From an uncultured Bacilli bacterium (GTDB lineage: Bacteria > Bacillota_I > Bacilli_A > RF39 > UBA660), in the NCBI GenBank assembly GCA_934098395.1, contig CAKOOM010000003.1:124001-188000 (forward strand): 64,000 bases of DNA, given 5' to 3'. Each line of letters starts with the position of its first letter. Position 1 is the first letter of the stretch. Under the pieces are notes generated by a model. It saw only the letters and a list, made by a program, of their open reading frames with translations. It was not told the DNA's origin and searched no databases. Positions 49,901-57,815 of the stretch are shown here, one piece after another. A program made the position numbers and the translations under genes.

Positions 49901-51559
49901 ATGTTATTCAAAAAGAATTATTATATAGACGATGATATACCTAAAAAAACTAATAACATAAAAAGAATAATAATCCCAACAATTATTATTATCTTTATTA
50001 TTCTGTTATTAGTTTTTTGCGTAAATAAAAAAGATAACAATAAACAAGTAAAAGATACTAAATACTATATTGAATTAACCGGAGATAGTGATATTACCCT
50101 TTATCAAAATAGTGAATATCTTGAACCAGGATATTATGGATATGATGATAACTCATCTGATTTAACTGATAAAGTAGTCGTAACTACCGATTTAGATACT
50201 AAAACTATTGGCAGTTATGTTATTACCTATACTCTAAACAATACCAAGAAACAAAGAAATATAACCGTCATAGAAAAACCTATCGGAGCTACCTATATTT
50301 ATCTCTTCGGAGAAACTACAATGATTATTGAAAAAAATTCAAAATATCTTGAACCTGGATATGAAGCAATTGACTCTGTTGATGGTATTTTAACCGAAAA
50401 AGTGGAAATTATAAATAATATAGATACTACTAAACCAGGTACTTATAATGTAATATACTCTGTAGTTAATTCCTCAAATGTTACAACCCAAGAAAAAAGA
50501 GTAGTTAGCGTCGTTGGTGAAGAATTATCATTATCACTTAGCAATACCAACTATACCAATAAATCAATTTATATAAATACATTTACAATAGATCCATATT
50601 TTGATTACATAACATTACCTAATGGTCTCACTACCAATAATTCTAGTTATCAATATGAAGTATCTAGTAATGGTACCTATAAATTTATCGCTCATAATAA
50701 ACTTGGTAAAACAAGTGAAGCTACTATAAAAGTATCTAATATAGATAAAACAAATCCAACCGGATCATGCCTATTAACAGTAAATAATACCTATGCTAAA
50801 ATTACTATTCATGCTAAAGATAATATAGGTGTGTCACACTATAAATATTTATCAAAAACCTATCAAAATAATACAATTAACGTAAGTACTAGTACTACAA
50901 GTGCCTCTATAATTATCTATGACGTATCAGGTAATAGTACTCAAATAGAATGTAGTAAAAAGATAAATAAAAGTAATTCAACCACACCAACAACTCCTAC
51001 AAAACCAGAACAACCAAAGAAAGATGAAGAACCAGTCCAAAAACCTAAAATGGATGGTTATATCTTTATAGGTGATTCTCGTACCGTAGGTATGAATCTA
51101 GCTCTAGGTAATAGTAAACCATCAAATGTTTATATCGTAGCTAAAAACAGTATGGGATATAATTGGTTAGTTAATAGTGCAATTTCTGAAGTAAATAGCA
51201 TCTTAAATAATAATCCTAATAAAAGATTCTATATATATTCTAACCTAGGAATAAACGATTATACATATCAAACATCATATGCTAATAAATTAAATGAATT
51301 AGCAAATGGTTCATGGTCTAAACATAAAGTAGTATTTATAAGTGTCAATCCATATGCTGGTAATGGTTATCCAAATGAAAATAAAAAAGTAACAAACTTT
51401 AATAATAATCAAAAATCTAAATTAAATAATGTATATTACTGTGATACCTATAATGGTATCGGTCAAAGTAACTTCTCTTGTGGTTGGGATTGTATTCATT
51501 ACAATAATTCAACATACTTAAAAATATATAATTATGTAATAAATAATTGCAGTTTTTAA
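49901..51559 (+). CDS. membrane-anchored protein with two DUF5011 Ig-like repeats and an SGNH hydrolase-like domain
   Basis: 552 residues. Membrane anchor near the N-terminus (IIIPTIIIIFIILLLVFCV), two DUF5011-type Ig-like repeats (ITLYQNSEYLEPGYYGYD..., MIIEKNSKYLEPGYEAIDS...), a Ser/Asn-rich region, a P/K-rich linker, and a C-terminal SGNH-like domain: GDSRTVG (S393), NLGINDY and a terminal DCIH (D530, H533). The serine, Asn/Gly and Asp-x-x-His set fits an esterase or acyltransferase acting outside the cell, perhaps on wall polymers. A shorter paralogue with only the Ig-like repeats lies at 61131-61796. Confidence 0.78.
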   Translation: MLFKKNYYIDDDIPKKTNNIKRIIIPTIIIIFIILLLVFCVNKKDNNKQVKDTKYYIELTGDSDITLYQNSEYLEPGYYGYDDNSSDLTDKVVVTTDLDTKTIGSYVITYTLNNTKKQRNITVIEKPIGATYIYLFGETTMIIEKNSKYLEPGYEAIDSVDGILTEKVEIINNIDTTKPGTYNVIYSVVNSSNVTTQEKRVVSVVGEELSLSLSNTNYTNKSIYINTFTIDPYFDYITLPNGLTTNNSSYQYEVSSNGTYKFIAHNKLGKTSEATIKVSNIDKTNPTGSCLLTVNNTYAKITIHAKDNIGVSHYKYLSKTYQNNTINVSTSTTSASIIIYDVSGNSTQIECSKKINKSNSTTPTTPTKPEQPKKDEEPVQKPKMDGYIFIGDSRTVGMNLALGNSKPSNVYIVAKNSMGYNWLVNSAISEVNSILNNNPNKRFYIYSNLGINDYTYQTSYANKLNELANGSWSKHKVVFISVNPYAGNGYPNENKKVTNFNNNQKSKLNNVYYCDTYNGIGQSNFSCGWDCIHYNNSTYLKIYNYVINNCSF

Positions 51560-51640
51560 AATTTGAAAAAATTACCATTAAAAAAAGAGTATTAAAAAAA
51601 CATTATTTCACAACCTATTACTGTAGGAGGTGAAATGATA

Positions 51641-51850
51641 ATGAATAATTCAAATAGCAATAAACTAGTTGTTCCAGGAGCTAAACAAGCTATCGAAAGA
51701 ATGAAATATGAAATAGCTAACGAATTTGGTGTTAATTTAGGACCAGATGCTACTTCAAGAGCAAACGGATCAGTTGGTGGAGAAATCACTAAGAGATTAG
51801 TTAGATTAGGACAAAATAACTTAAGTGGTTCATATACACAAAACAAGTAA
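51641..51850 (+). CDS. alpha/beta-type small acid-soluble spore protein
   Basis: 69 residues from ATG 51641, 8 nt after TAGGAGGTG; an ATG at 51635 is too close to the SD. KLVVPGAKQAIERMKYEIANEFGV and GPDATSRANGSVGGEITKRLVRLGQ are the hallmark segments of alpha/beta SASPs, including the EIA germination-protease site. These proteins coat and protect DNA in the dormant spore. Forespore expression is expected. Direct evidence that the host lineage makes or made endospores. Confidence 0.93.
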   Translation: MNNSNSNKLVVPGAKQAIERMKYEIANEFGVNLGPDATSRANGSVGGEITKRLVRLGQNNLSGSYTQNK

Positions 51851-51864
51851 TAATATAAAGATGA

Positions 51865-51903
51865 AATAATGCTTTTTCCAAACAAAAAAAGCATTATTTT
51901 TTT
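51865..51903. terminator. terminator after the spore protein gene, duplicate of 11951-11992
   Basis: Perfect 13-bp arms AATAATGCTTTTT and AAAAAGCATTATT, loop of 8, then a T-run. Followed by the second copy of the promoter-like block. Confidence 0.7.
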
Positions 51904-51915
51904 ATCCAAAACCCG

Positions 51916-51959
51916 TTGACATCCTAATATATTTTTTGCGGTATCATAGTTATATGATA
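51916..51959 (+). promoter_or_regulatory. promoter-like block upstream of the DGR target, duplicate of 12004-12051
   Basis: TTGACA (51916-51921), T-run, TTGCGG, and the inverted repeat TATCATA (51942-51948), TATGATA (51953-51959), followed by GGTGAGATAG and ATG. Homology to the block at 12004 runs unbroken into the first codons. Confidence 0.5.
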
Positions 51960-51969
51960 GGTGAGATAG

Positions 51970-53742
51970 ATGAAAAATAGAAATATATTAACAATTTTAC
52001 TAGTTTTAACCATAATTTTTACCATAATGGGTGGCTCTCTTGCATATTATAATTGGCAAACTAGTGAATCTCAAAAGACAGTTGTAACTTTTACTATTGA
52101 AAACGAATTTTCATGTTCTGCCGATGGTGGTGGAAATATATCTAGTGTAAATATTGCTCCAACAACATGTACTGGAAGTTATGCTCTCAAAAGAACCATT
52201 AAAGCTATGCCTAAGCTTTCGGTAGCTAGTCCTATTTATATGGATTTATGGTTAGATATAAATGAGATAGGAACGGGTCTATCTAACAGTAATAACTTTA
52301 AATATGCCCTAACTACTTCAGATACTAGTTGTGAAACTGGATTAGTTACATCAGGAACATTTACTGGTACAAAAGCTGGCGATAAGATATCGTTACTATC
52401 ATCCCAAAAGTATACCCAAACAATGACAGATACCTATTACTTATATATCTGGCTAGATAAAGAAGAAACAAGTACTGAGACGATGAATCAATCATTTAGT
52501 CTATCTCTAAACGGTGAGTGTAATGATGAAGCGAAAGCATATAGTGAAAGTATTTTAAACGGAGCAACACCTGAATTAGATGATGGCATGATACCGGTTA
52601 CGATAAGTGATACTGGAGTGGTAACAACAATAGATAAAAATAATTCAAATTGGTATAATTATGATGAAAAGAAATGGGCTAATGTGGTTTTAACAACATC
52701 TTCATCAAGAAGTAAATATCTGAATACTACCGGAGTGTCTGTATCTGAATCAGATATTTTGGCATATCTCGTATGGATACCTCGTTATAAATATAAAATA
52801 TGGACTACCACAACAAGTAGTAAAGGTAGTGAACAAACTATCGAAGTAGTCTTCGAAGATAAAACAACAACCAAATCAACTGGCACCACGGTAGGAAGTT
52901 ACCGCACGCATCCCGCATTCACTTTTGGTGATACCGAATTAAATGGTATTTGGGTAGGCAAGTTCGAAACAACTGGTGATGCCACAACCCCAACCGTAAA
53001 ACCTGATTTACAATCATTAAGAGGCCAGAAAGTGAGCGTGAAATTCACAACAGCCCAAAAATTCGGCACAAATACATATGGTTCAACGTCAAAAATAGAC
53101 GCTCACATGATGAAGAATAGTGAGTGGGGAGCTGTGGCATATTTATCACATTCAAAATATGGTGTAAATAGAGAAATATATATCAATAATAGTTCTGGTA
53201 ATTATACCGGAAGAAGTGGTGGAAATGTCGGCGGAAGTACTGCCATAAATACCGTATATACCAACCAAACTTCCACAACCCAATATAATACATATGGATT
53301 TTATACCTGGGATGGATATTTACTTAATTATAATATCAATACGATATCATCAACTCATGATATAAGTAAGGTAGCTAGTACCACCGGTAATATTACTGGT
53401 GTGTATGATATGTCAGGTGGTGCCGATGAACACGTAATGGGAAATTATAATAATACAATAGGAAGTTCAGGTTTTAGTACACTGCCAGATAGTAAGTATT
53501 ATGATACATATTCCATAACAAGTAATAGTTCATGTACGATTGCAACATGTGGAGGCCATGCTTTGTTTGAAACAGCTAACTGGTATAGTGATTCCGCGAA
53601 CTTTGTTCTTTCCAGTAATCCGTGGTTTCGGCGTGGTGGTATCTGCGGCGATGGGGCTAATGCGGGTGCGTTCTACTCATACTTCAACAATGAAAGTGCG
53701 TACAACAAAGTCTCGTTTCGCTTGGTTTTGTCCGCTGCTTGA
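51970..53742 (+). CDS. DGR-type variable surface protein with SipW-type signal segment
   Basis: 590 residues, full length. The signal-anchor region ILTILLVLTIIFTIMGGSLAYYNWQTSES resembles TasA/camelysin-type proteins cleaved by SipW, followed by a beta-rich region (to about residue 190), then the C-type-lectin/FGE-like domain beginning around ESDILAYLVWIPRYKYKIW and ending in the variable segment PWFRRG...VSFRLVLSAA. Apart from that segment it is closely similar to 3-989. The GC-rich variable end with AAC/TAC/AAT-rich codons is typical of DGR targets. Inference: a fibre-like or surface ligand-binding protein. A terminator follows, and a sipW operon lies just downstream. Confidence 0.85.
   Translation: MKNRNILTILLVLTIIFTIMGGSLAYYNWQTSESQKTVVTFTIENEFSCSADGGGNISSVNIAPTTCTGSYALKRTIKAMPKLSVASPIYMDLWLDINEIGTGLSNSNNFKYALTTSDTSCETGLVTSGTFTGTKAGDKISLLSSQKYTQTMTDTYYLYIWLDKEETSTETMNQSFSLSLNGECNDEAKAYSESILNGATPELDDGMIPVTISDTGVVTTIDKNNSNWYNYDEKKWANVVLTTSSSRSKYLNTTGVSVSESDILAYLVWIPRYKYKIWTTTTSSKGSEQTIEVVFEDKTTTKSTGTTVGSYRTHPAFTFGDTELNGIWVGKFETTGDATTPTVKPDLQSLRGQKVSVKFTTAQKFGTNTYGSTSKIDAHMMKNSEWGAVAYLSHSKYGVNREIYINNSSGNYTGRSGGNVGGSTAINTVYTNQTSTTQYNTYGFYTWDGYLLNYNINTISSTHDISKVASTTGNITGVYDMSGGADEHVMGNYNNTIGSSGFSTLPDSKYYDTYSITSNSSCTIATCGGHALFETANWYSDSANFVLSSNPWFRRGGICGDGANAGAFYSYFNNESAYNKVSFRLVLSAA
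53578..53712 (+). other. DGR variable region 2 (VR2)
   Basis: Counterpart of 828-959, one codon longer. Contains AAY-derived-looking codons (AAC 53578, AAT 53617, AAC and AAT near 53685, TAC AAC AAA at 53701-53709). The invariant skeleton around it matches VR1 base for base. Confidence 0.8.
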
Positions 53743-53749
53743 GCGTAGC
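53713..53749 (+). other. candidate IMH block of VR2
   Basis: Identical to 960-996 over 37 nt, including codons, stop and the GCTGC/GTAGC inverted repeat (53734-53749). Downstream similarity (AATTAATCTGACGAGGCAATA, then a TAGGT.ATTA.CTACGAA stretch) continues to about 53802. Confidence 0.7.
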
Positions 53750-53825
53750 GAATTAATCTGACGAGGCAATAGAAAAGTTTAGGTAGGTAATTAGCTACGA
53801 AGATGTATATTTTCTTTTTAAGTAG

Positions 53826-53859
53826 ATTATCGAGTTCTTCCAAACTCGATAATTTTTTT
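53826..53859 (+). terminator. intrinsic terminator after DGR target 2
   Basis: ATTATCGAGTT, CTTCCA, AACTCGATAAT and a run of seven T. Confidence 0.75.
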
Positions 53860-53907
53860 AGAAATAATTGTAGCAACATTATTTATTATTTCCTTTCTAA
53901 GTCATAC

Positions 53908-53936
53908 TTTACATATTTTTATTCCTATAGTATAAT
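53908..53936 (+). promoter_or_regulatory. promoter of the sipW operon
   Basis: TTTACA (53908-53913), 17-nt spacer, TATAAT (53931-53936), just before the gene at 53955. Confidence 0.65.
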
Positions 53937-53954
53937 ACTCTCCGAGTGGTAATT

Positions 53955-54590
53955 ATGAATGAAATGATAATTGAAGGTAAATTTATAAATATAAAAGAAG
54001 ACATAGCTATTTTGAATGATGAAGTAGATAACTATATTGAAAATGTTTTGTCTACAAAAGATGCAAAAGATTATGAATTTTTAATCCGCGAATATGTAGA
54101 TGCTTTTTTTGCATATAACGAAATGCTAAACGCTAAAGAAGAAGCTCTAGAAAATGCTGCTTCAATTAAAATAGATATTGAATTAGCAAAGTCAGCATGT
54201 AAATTAGAACCTAGCGATATGTATGAAAACTTAAAAGAAGAAATAACTAAAGCTCGTGGAATAATTGGTGTTTGTCTTCTCTCAGAACTTGCCATGATAG
54301 ACCCAATTGCTGTATTAAACACAACAGTTTTACTTTTTAATGCCTATGCTATATCTACTGCATATAACACTAGTAATTATAAGAAAAATAAAGAAAGAGA
54401 AAGAATTAAGTTTCTTTTACAAGAATTAAAAACTAATTTCTTTGCCATTAAATATATTGACTCCTTTACTGAAGTATGGCAAAGAAAAATCTCAGCTATA
54501 TATGAAAAATTATCTTTAATTGAATCTCTACCAGATAATTTAGTTATTGATGATTACATACTAGTTAGAAAGAAGGATAAAAATGATTGA
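53955..54590 (+). CDS. uncharacterised 211-residue protein, first gene of sipW operon
   Basis: ATG 53955 is preferred over an upstream GTG because it leaves room for GAGTGG. Mostly helical, with a hydrophobic stretch IIGVCLLSELAMIDPIAVLNTTVLLFNAYAIS (about residues 98-130) that could be one or two membrane helices. No family recognised. Its end overlaps the next gene by 8 nt. Confidence 0.6.
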   Translation: MNEMIIEGKFINIKEDIAILNDEVDNYIENVLSTKDAKDYEFLIREYVDAFFAYNEMLNAKEEALENAASIKIDIELAKSACKLEPSDMYENLKEEITKARGIIGVCLLSELAMIDPIAVLNTTVLLFNAYAISTAYNTSNYKKNKERERIKFLLQELKTNFFAIKYIDSFTEVWQRKISAIYEKLSLIESLPDNLVIDDYILVRKKDKND

Positions 54591-55395
54591 TATTTTATTA
54601 GATGCCTTACTTGATGTTTTAAAATTAATTCCTTTTCTATACCTATCATTTGTTATAATGGAATTAATAGAACATAAACTAAATAATCAAAAAAAATTAG
54701 ATAAAATAAATAAATTTGGACCAATTGCTGGTTCAACTCTAGGTATTATCCCTCAATGTGGTTTTTCTGCCTTAGCATCTAATTTATATGCTGCTAGAGT
54801 AATAACCCTAGGTACTTTATTTTCTATATACTTATCAACATCTGATGAAATGTTACCCATCTTAATATCTCATCAATCATCAATAAAAGAAATTGTCTTA
54901 TTATTATCTACCAAGTTTGCTATTGGCTTAGTATTTGGTATTATTATAGATTTAATCTATCAAAAAAGAAAAAAAGAAGACATCCAAAATATTTGTACGA
55001 AAGATAATTGTCATTGTGAAAAAAATATCTTCGTATCCAGTTTAATTCATACATTAAAAATATCATTATTTATCTTTATTATAAATATTATCTTAAATAC
55101 TATTATTGATGAATCAGTTCTCATGAATTTTACCAAAAATAATAAAATCTTATCACCAATTATTACTTCACTTATTGGATTAATTCCAAATTGTGCTGGA
55201 AGTGTTGTAATAACCGAATTATATTTAGATAGAATTATTACTTTTGGTAGCTGTATATCTGGACTATTATCTAGTTCTGGAGTAGGTTTATTAATCTTAT
55301 TTAAACAAAATAAAAATATCAAAGAAAATATAATGATTTTATTAATATTATTATTAATATCTATTACTTGTGGAATAATATTTAACATCGTTTAA
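54583..55395 (+). CDS. putative heavy-metal exporter, ArsP_2-like
   Basis: 270 residues with about eight to ten membrane segments. The two halves each have a PxCG/NCAG turn: GSTLGIIPQCGFSALASNLYAARVITLGTLFSIYLSTSDE and GLIPNCAGSVVITELYLDRIITFGSCISGLLSSSGVG, as in the ArsP_2 family of putative 10TM heavy-metal exporters (some members annotated as manganese transporters). A Cys/His-rich cytosolic loop (CTKDNCHCEKN) could bind metal. Why it sits with sipW is unclear. Confidence 0.72.
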   Translation: MIDILLDALLDVLKLIPFLYLSFVIMELIEHKLNNQKKLDKINKFGPIAGSTLGIIPQCGFSALASNLYAARVITLGTLFSIYLSTSDEMLPILISHQSSIKEIVLLLSTKFAIGLVFGIIIDLIYQKRKKEDIQNICTKDNCHCEKNIFVSSLIHTLKISLFIFIINIILNTIIDESVLMNFTKNNKILSPIITSLIGLIPNCAGSVVITELYLDRIITFGSCISGLLSSSGVGLLILFKQNKNIKENIMILLILLLISITCGIIFNIV

Positions 55396-55478
55396 ATATT
55401 ATTTTTTTATATCCAAATTATTGAAATTTTATAAATTATATATTATAATATTTAATAGAGAATAAGGGAGTGTTTTTA

Positions 55479-56129
55479 ATGACCGCAAATTTAGAATTAA
55501 CTAATAATAACATCTTTGGAGTAAAGCATTATCATGTAAAAGTAATTAAGGAAAAAGAAAATCCATTAAAATATATTATCAGTGTTTTGTCATACGCCAT
55601 CTTTGTATTTTTATTACTTATTGGTGGAACATTATTATTATATATTGCTGATATAAAAATAAGAGCAGCTAAAGGTGATTATTCTGCTCCAGTATTTAAT
55701 GCTTATGTTGTATTGTCTGGTAGTATGTTACCAACCATTGATATTAAAGACATTGTAGTAACTAAAAAAGTAGCTGAAGAAGAATTAGAAATTGGTGATA
55801 TTATAACGTTTATCTCTCCAGATACTCGTTTTGGAGGAATCTCTGTTACCCATAGAATTATTGATAAATACTATGATGACTCCCTAGGTAGTTACACCTA
55901 TAGAACCCAGGGTGATAACAATAATGTTGCTGATAGTGTCCTAGTACCAAATAAAAACATTCTCGGAAAAGTAATCTTAAAAGTACCAAAATTAGGTTAT
56001 ATTCAAGATATCTTATCTAGTAAAGGTGGATTAATCTTCGGAGTACTTATTCCATGTTTAGCAATATTATCTTATGATATCATGAAAATGTTGAAAAAAG
56101 TAGGTCAAAAATCTAAATTAATAAAGTAG
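55479..56129 (+). CDS. sipW: signal peptidase I, SipW (ER-type)
   Basis: 216 residues from ATG 55479, AGGGAG 9 nt upstream. Two membrane segments (near residues 30-50 and C-terminal). Catalytic motif VVLSGSMLPTID with Ser82, and VTHRIID with His125; this Ser-His arrangement, without the Lys of ordinary bacterial enzymes, is the ER-type SipW form. In B. subtilis SipW processes TasA and TapA, the biofilm fibre proteins. The two genes that follow encode secreted proteins with SipW-like signal segments. Confidence 0.9.
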   Translation: MTANLELTNNNIFGVKHYHVKVIKEKENPLKYIISVLSYAIFVFLLLIGGTLLLYIADIKIRAAKGDYSAPVFNAYVVLSGSMLPTIDIKDIVVTKKVAEEELEIGDIITFISPDTRFGGISVTHRIIDKYYDDSLGSYTYRTQGDNNNVADSVLVPNKNILGKVILKVPKLGYIQDILSSKGGLIFGVLIPCLAILSYDIMKMLKKVGQKSKLIK

Positions 56130-56138
56130 GTCGATAAT

Positions 56139-57785
56139 ATGAAAGGTAAAAAAATAGAAGTAGTAGAATTAAACAAAAAAGAAGAAAAAATAATTCTTGA
56201 AGAAAAACAATCCAAGTTTGCTATCTTCATCAAAAGATATAATAAATTAATGATTCTACTTCTAATGCTTTTATCTCTTGTTACCGTTGTAGGTGGTGTC
56301 TTTCTAGCAGTAAGCAAAATTCAAGAATCCCTAGAACCAAGTATTAAAGAAGCAACTATTGATACAACTCTAGATAAAATTAGCAGTATCACTAATATTA
56401 ATGGTATTCCTATAACTGATGAAGCTGCCAAGAACATCTTTAATAAAAATAACATCTTCATAACAGATGGTGAAGTATTATTAGTAAATAAGTTAGAAAC
56501 AAGCGATTTTATTGTTAAGTACTATTCAGATGGTACAGCTATTAAAATTCTAACAAAATCCAATACAATTATCCGAGTTGCTGCCCTTGCAAACGGCGAA
56601 TACGGTATTGATAAAGATGGAAACATTAATACCTCAGCCAAAACTAGAGAAGTAAAAGAAAGTAAAGTAAAAGATTATCCATGGGGAAAAGTAATCTATT
56701 ACTCAGATGGCTCAGCATCTATAATCAATTCTAAAATGGATATGTTTGTAAGAAATGCCAGTGATATAAAAGATAACTACATATCAAATAATAAAGTAAC
56801 TTATCTAAAAGACACTGAAAAAGTAGGAAATACCAAAATCAATTACTACTACGACGGAACTATCGAAGTAGTAAAAGATAATACTAGTTACGTATTTAGA
56901 AATATTGATGATATAACTTTAACACAAAGCTCCGTAGAATTTAAAAATAATAATCAAGCAACAATTTATAAAACAATTAATACCGATGACGGTAAAACAA
57001 TCAATTATTATACCGATGGTGGAGCTATAATTCTTGATGGTACAAGATCACTTAGTGTAAGAAAAAGCAATAGTATTATTATTAAAAATAATAAAATATA
57101 CGAAATTGTAGATAATATATATGTTGAAATATCTAAAAAAACATCATCCGCAACATACTATACCAACGGTTCAGCAACGGTAGATTATAATAATAAAAAA
57201 TATTATGTCGAAGAAAATAGTAATATTTCATATGACAAAAATAATCAAATTAAAAACATTAACGGTTCAAAAGAAGAATTGGTGCAAAATAGTGATGAAG
57301 TAGATATCTATGAAAAAACCGCTATTGTCAAAAAAAACAATAAATTAGCTATTGTACCAAAAGATAACATCTTGTTAGATACCGATGGTAAACTATTAAA
57401 AATAAAAGAACTAGATACCGATAATTTATCTAATACCTTTAGTGTAACTAATAATACTAATGAAGATTTATCTTATCGTGTAGTAATAGAAAAATCTGAC
57501 AAATCAACACTATTAACAGACTATATAAAATATCAATTATCCGTAGATGGAACATATATTGGCCCAACATGGTTAAATGATACTCTTTGGAAAAAAGATA
57601 AAATATATAATGAACTAAAAGTAACTAAAGATAATTATATCTTACTAGATAGTACAATAAAAAAATATGAAACTAAAAATATCAGCCTAATATTATGGAC
57701 TGATTACGAAAAAACTCCTAATGCTATGCAAGACAAACAATTCCTAGGTACTATCAAAATATATGCTTGGACTAAAGTAAAATAA
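56139..57785 (+). CDS. secreted repeat protein next to SipW, unknown
   Basis: 548 residues. Cytoplasmic basic N-terminus, one membrane/signal helix (LMILLLMLLSLVTVVGGVFLAV), then an extracellular beta-rich region with repeated YYSDGSA/YYTDGGA/YYTNGSA-type strands (near IYYSDGSASI, NYYTDGGAIIL, TYYTNGSATV). The C-terminal part (NTFSVTNNTNEDLSYRVVIEK...LILWTDYEKTPNAMQDKQFLGTIKIYAW) resembles the beta domain of TasA/camelysin-like proteins. Probably a SipW substrate forming part of an extracellular assembly. No catalytic motif. Confidence 0.65.
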   Translation: MKGKKIEVVELNKKEEKIILEEKQSKFAIFIKRYNKLMILLLMLLSLVTVVGGVFLAVSKIQESLEPSIKEATIDTTLDKISSITNINGIPITDEAAKNIFNKNNIFITDGEVLLVNKLETSDFIVKYYSDGTAIKILTKSNTIIRVAALANGEYGIDKDGNINTSAKTREVKESKVKDYPWGKVIYYSDGSASIINSKMDMFVRNASDIKDNYISNNKVTYLKDTEKVGNTKINYYYDGTIEVVKDNTSYVFRNIDDITLTQSSVEFKNNNQATIYKTINTDDGKTINYYTDGGAIILDGTRSLSVRKSNSIIIKNNKIYEIVDNIYVEISKKTSSATYYTNGSATVDYNNKKYYVEENSNISYDKNNQIKNINGSKEELVQNSDEVDIYEKTAIVKKNNKLAIVPKDNILLDTDGKLLKIKELDTDNLSNTFSVTNNTNEDLSYRVVIEKSDKSTLLTDYIKYQLSVDGTYIGPTWLNDTLWKKDKIYNELKVTKDNYILLDSTIKKYETKNISLILWTDYEKTPNAMQDKQFLGTIKIYAWTKVK

Positions 57786-57815
57786 TAAAAGTAAATAATG
57801 AAAAGAGGTGATACA

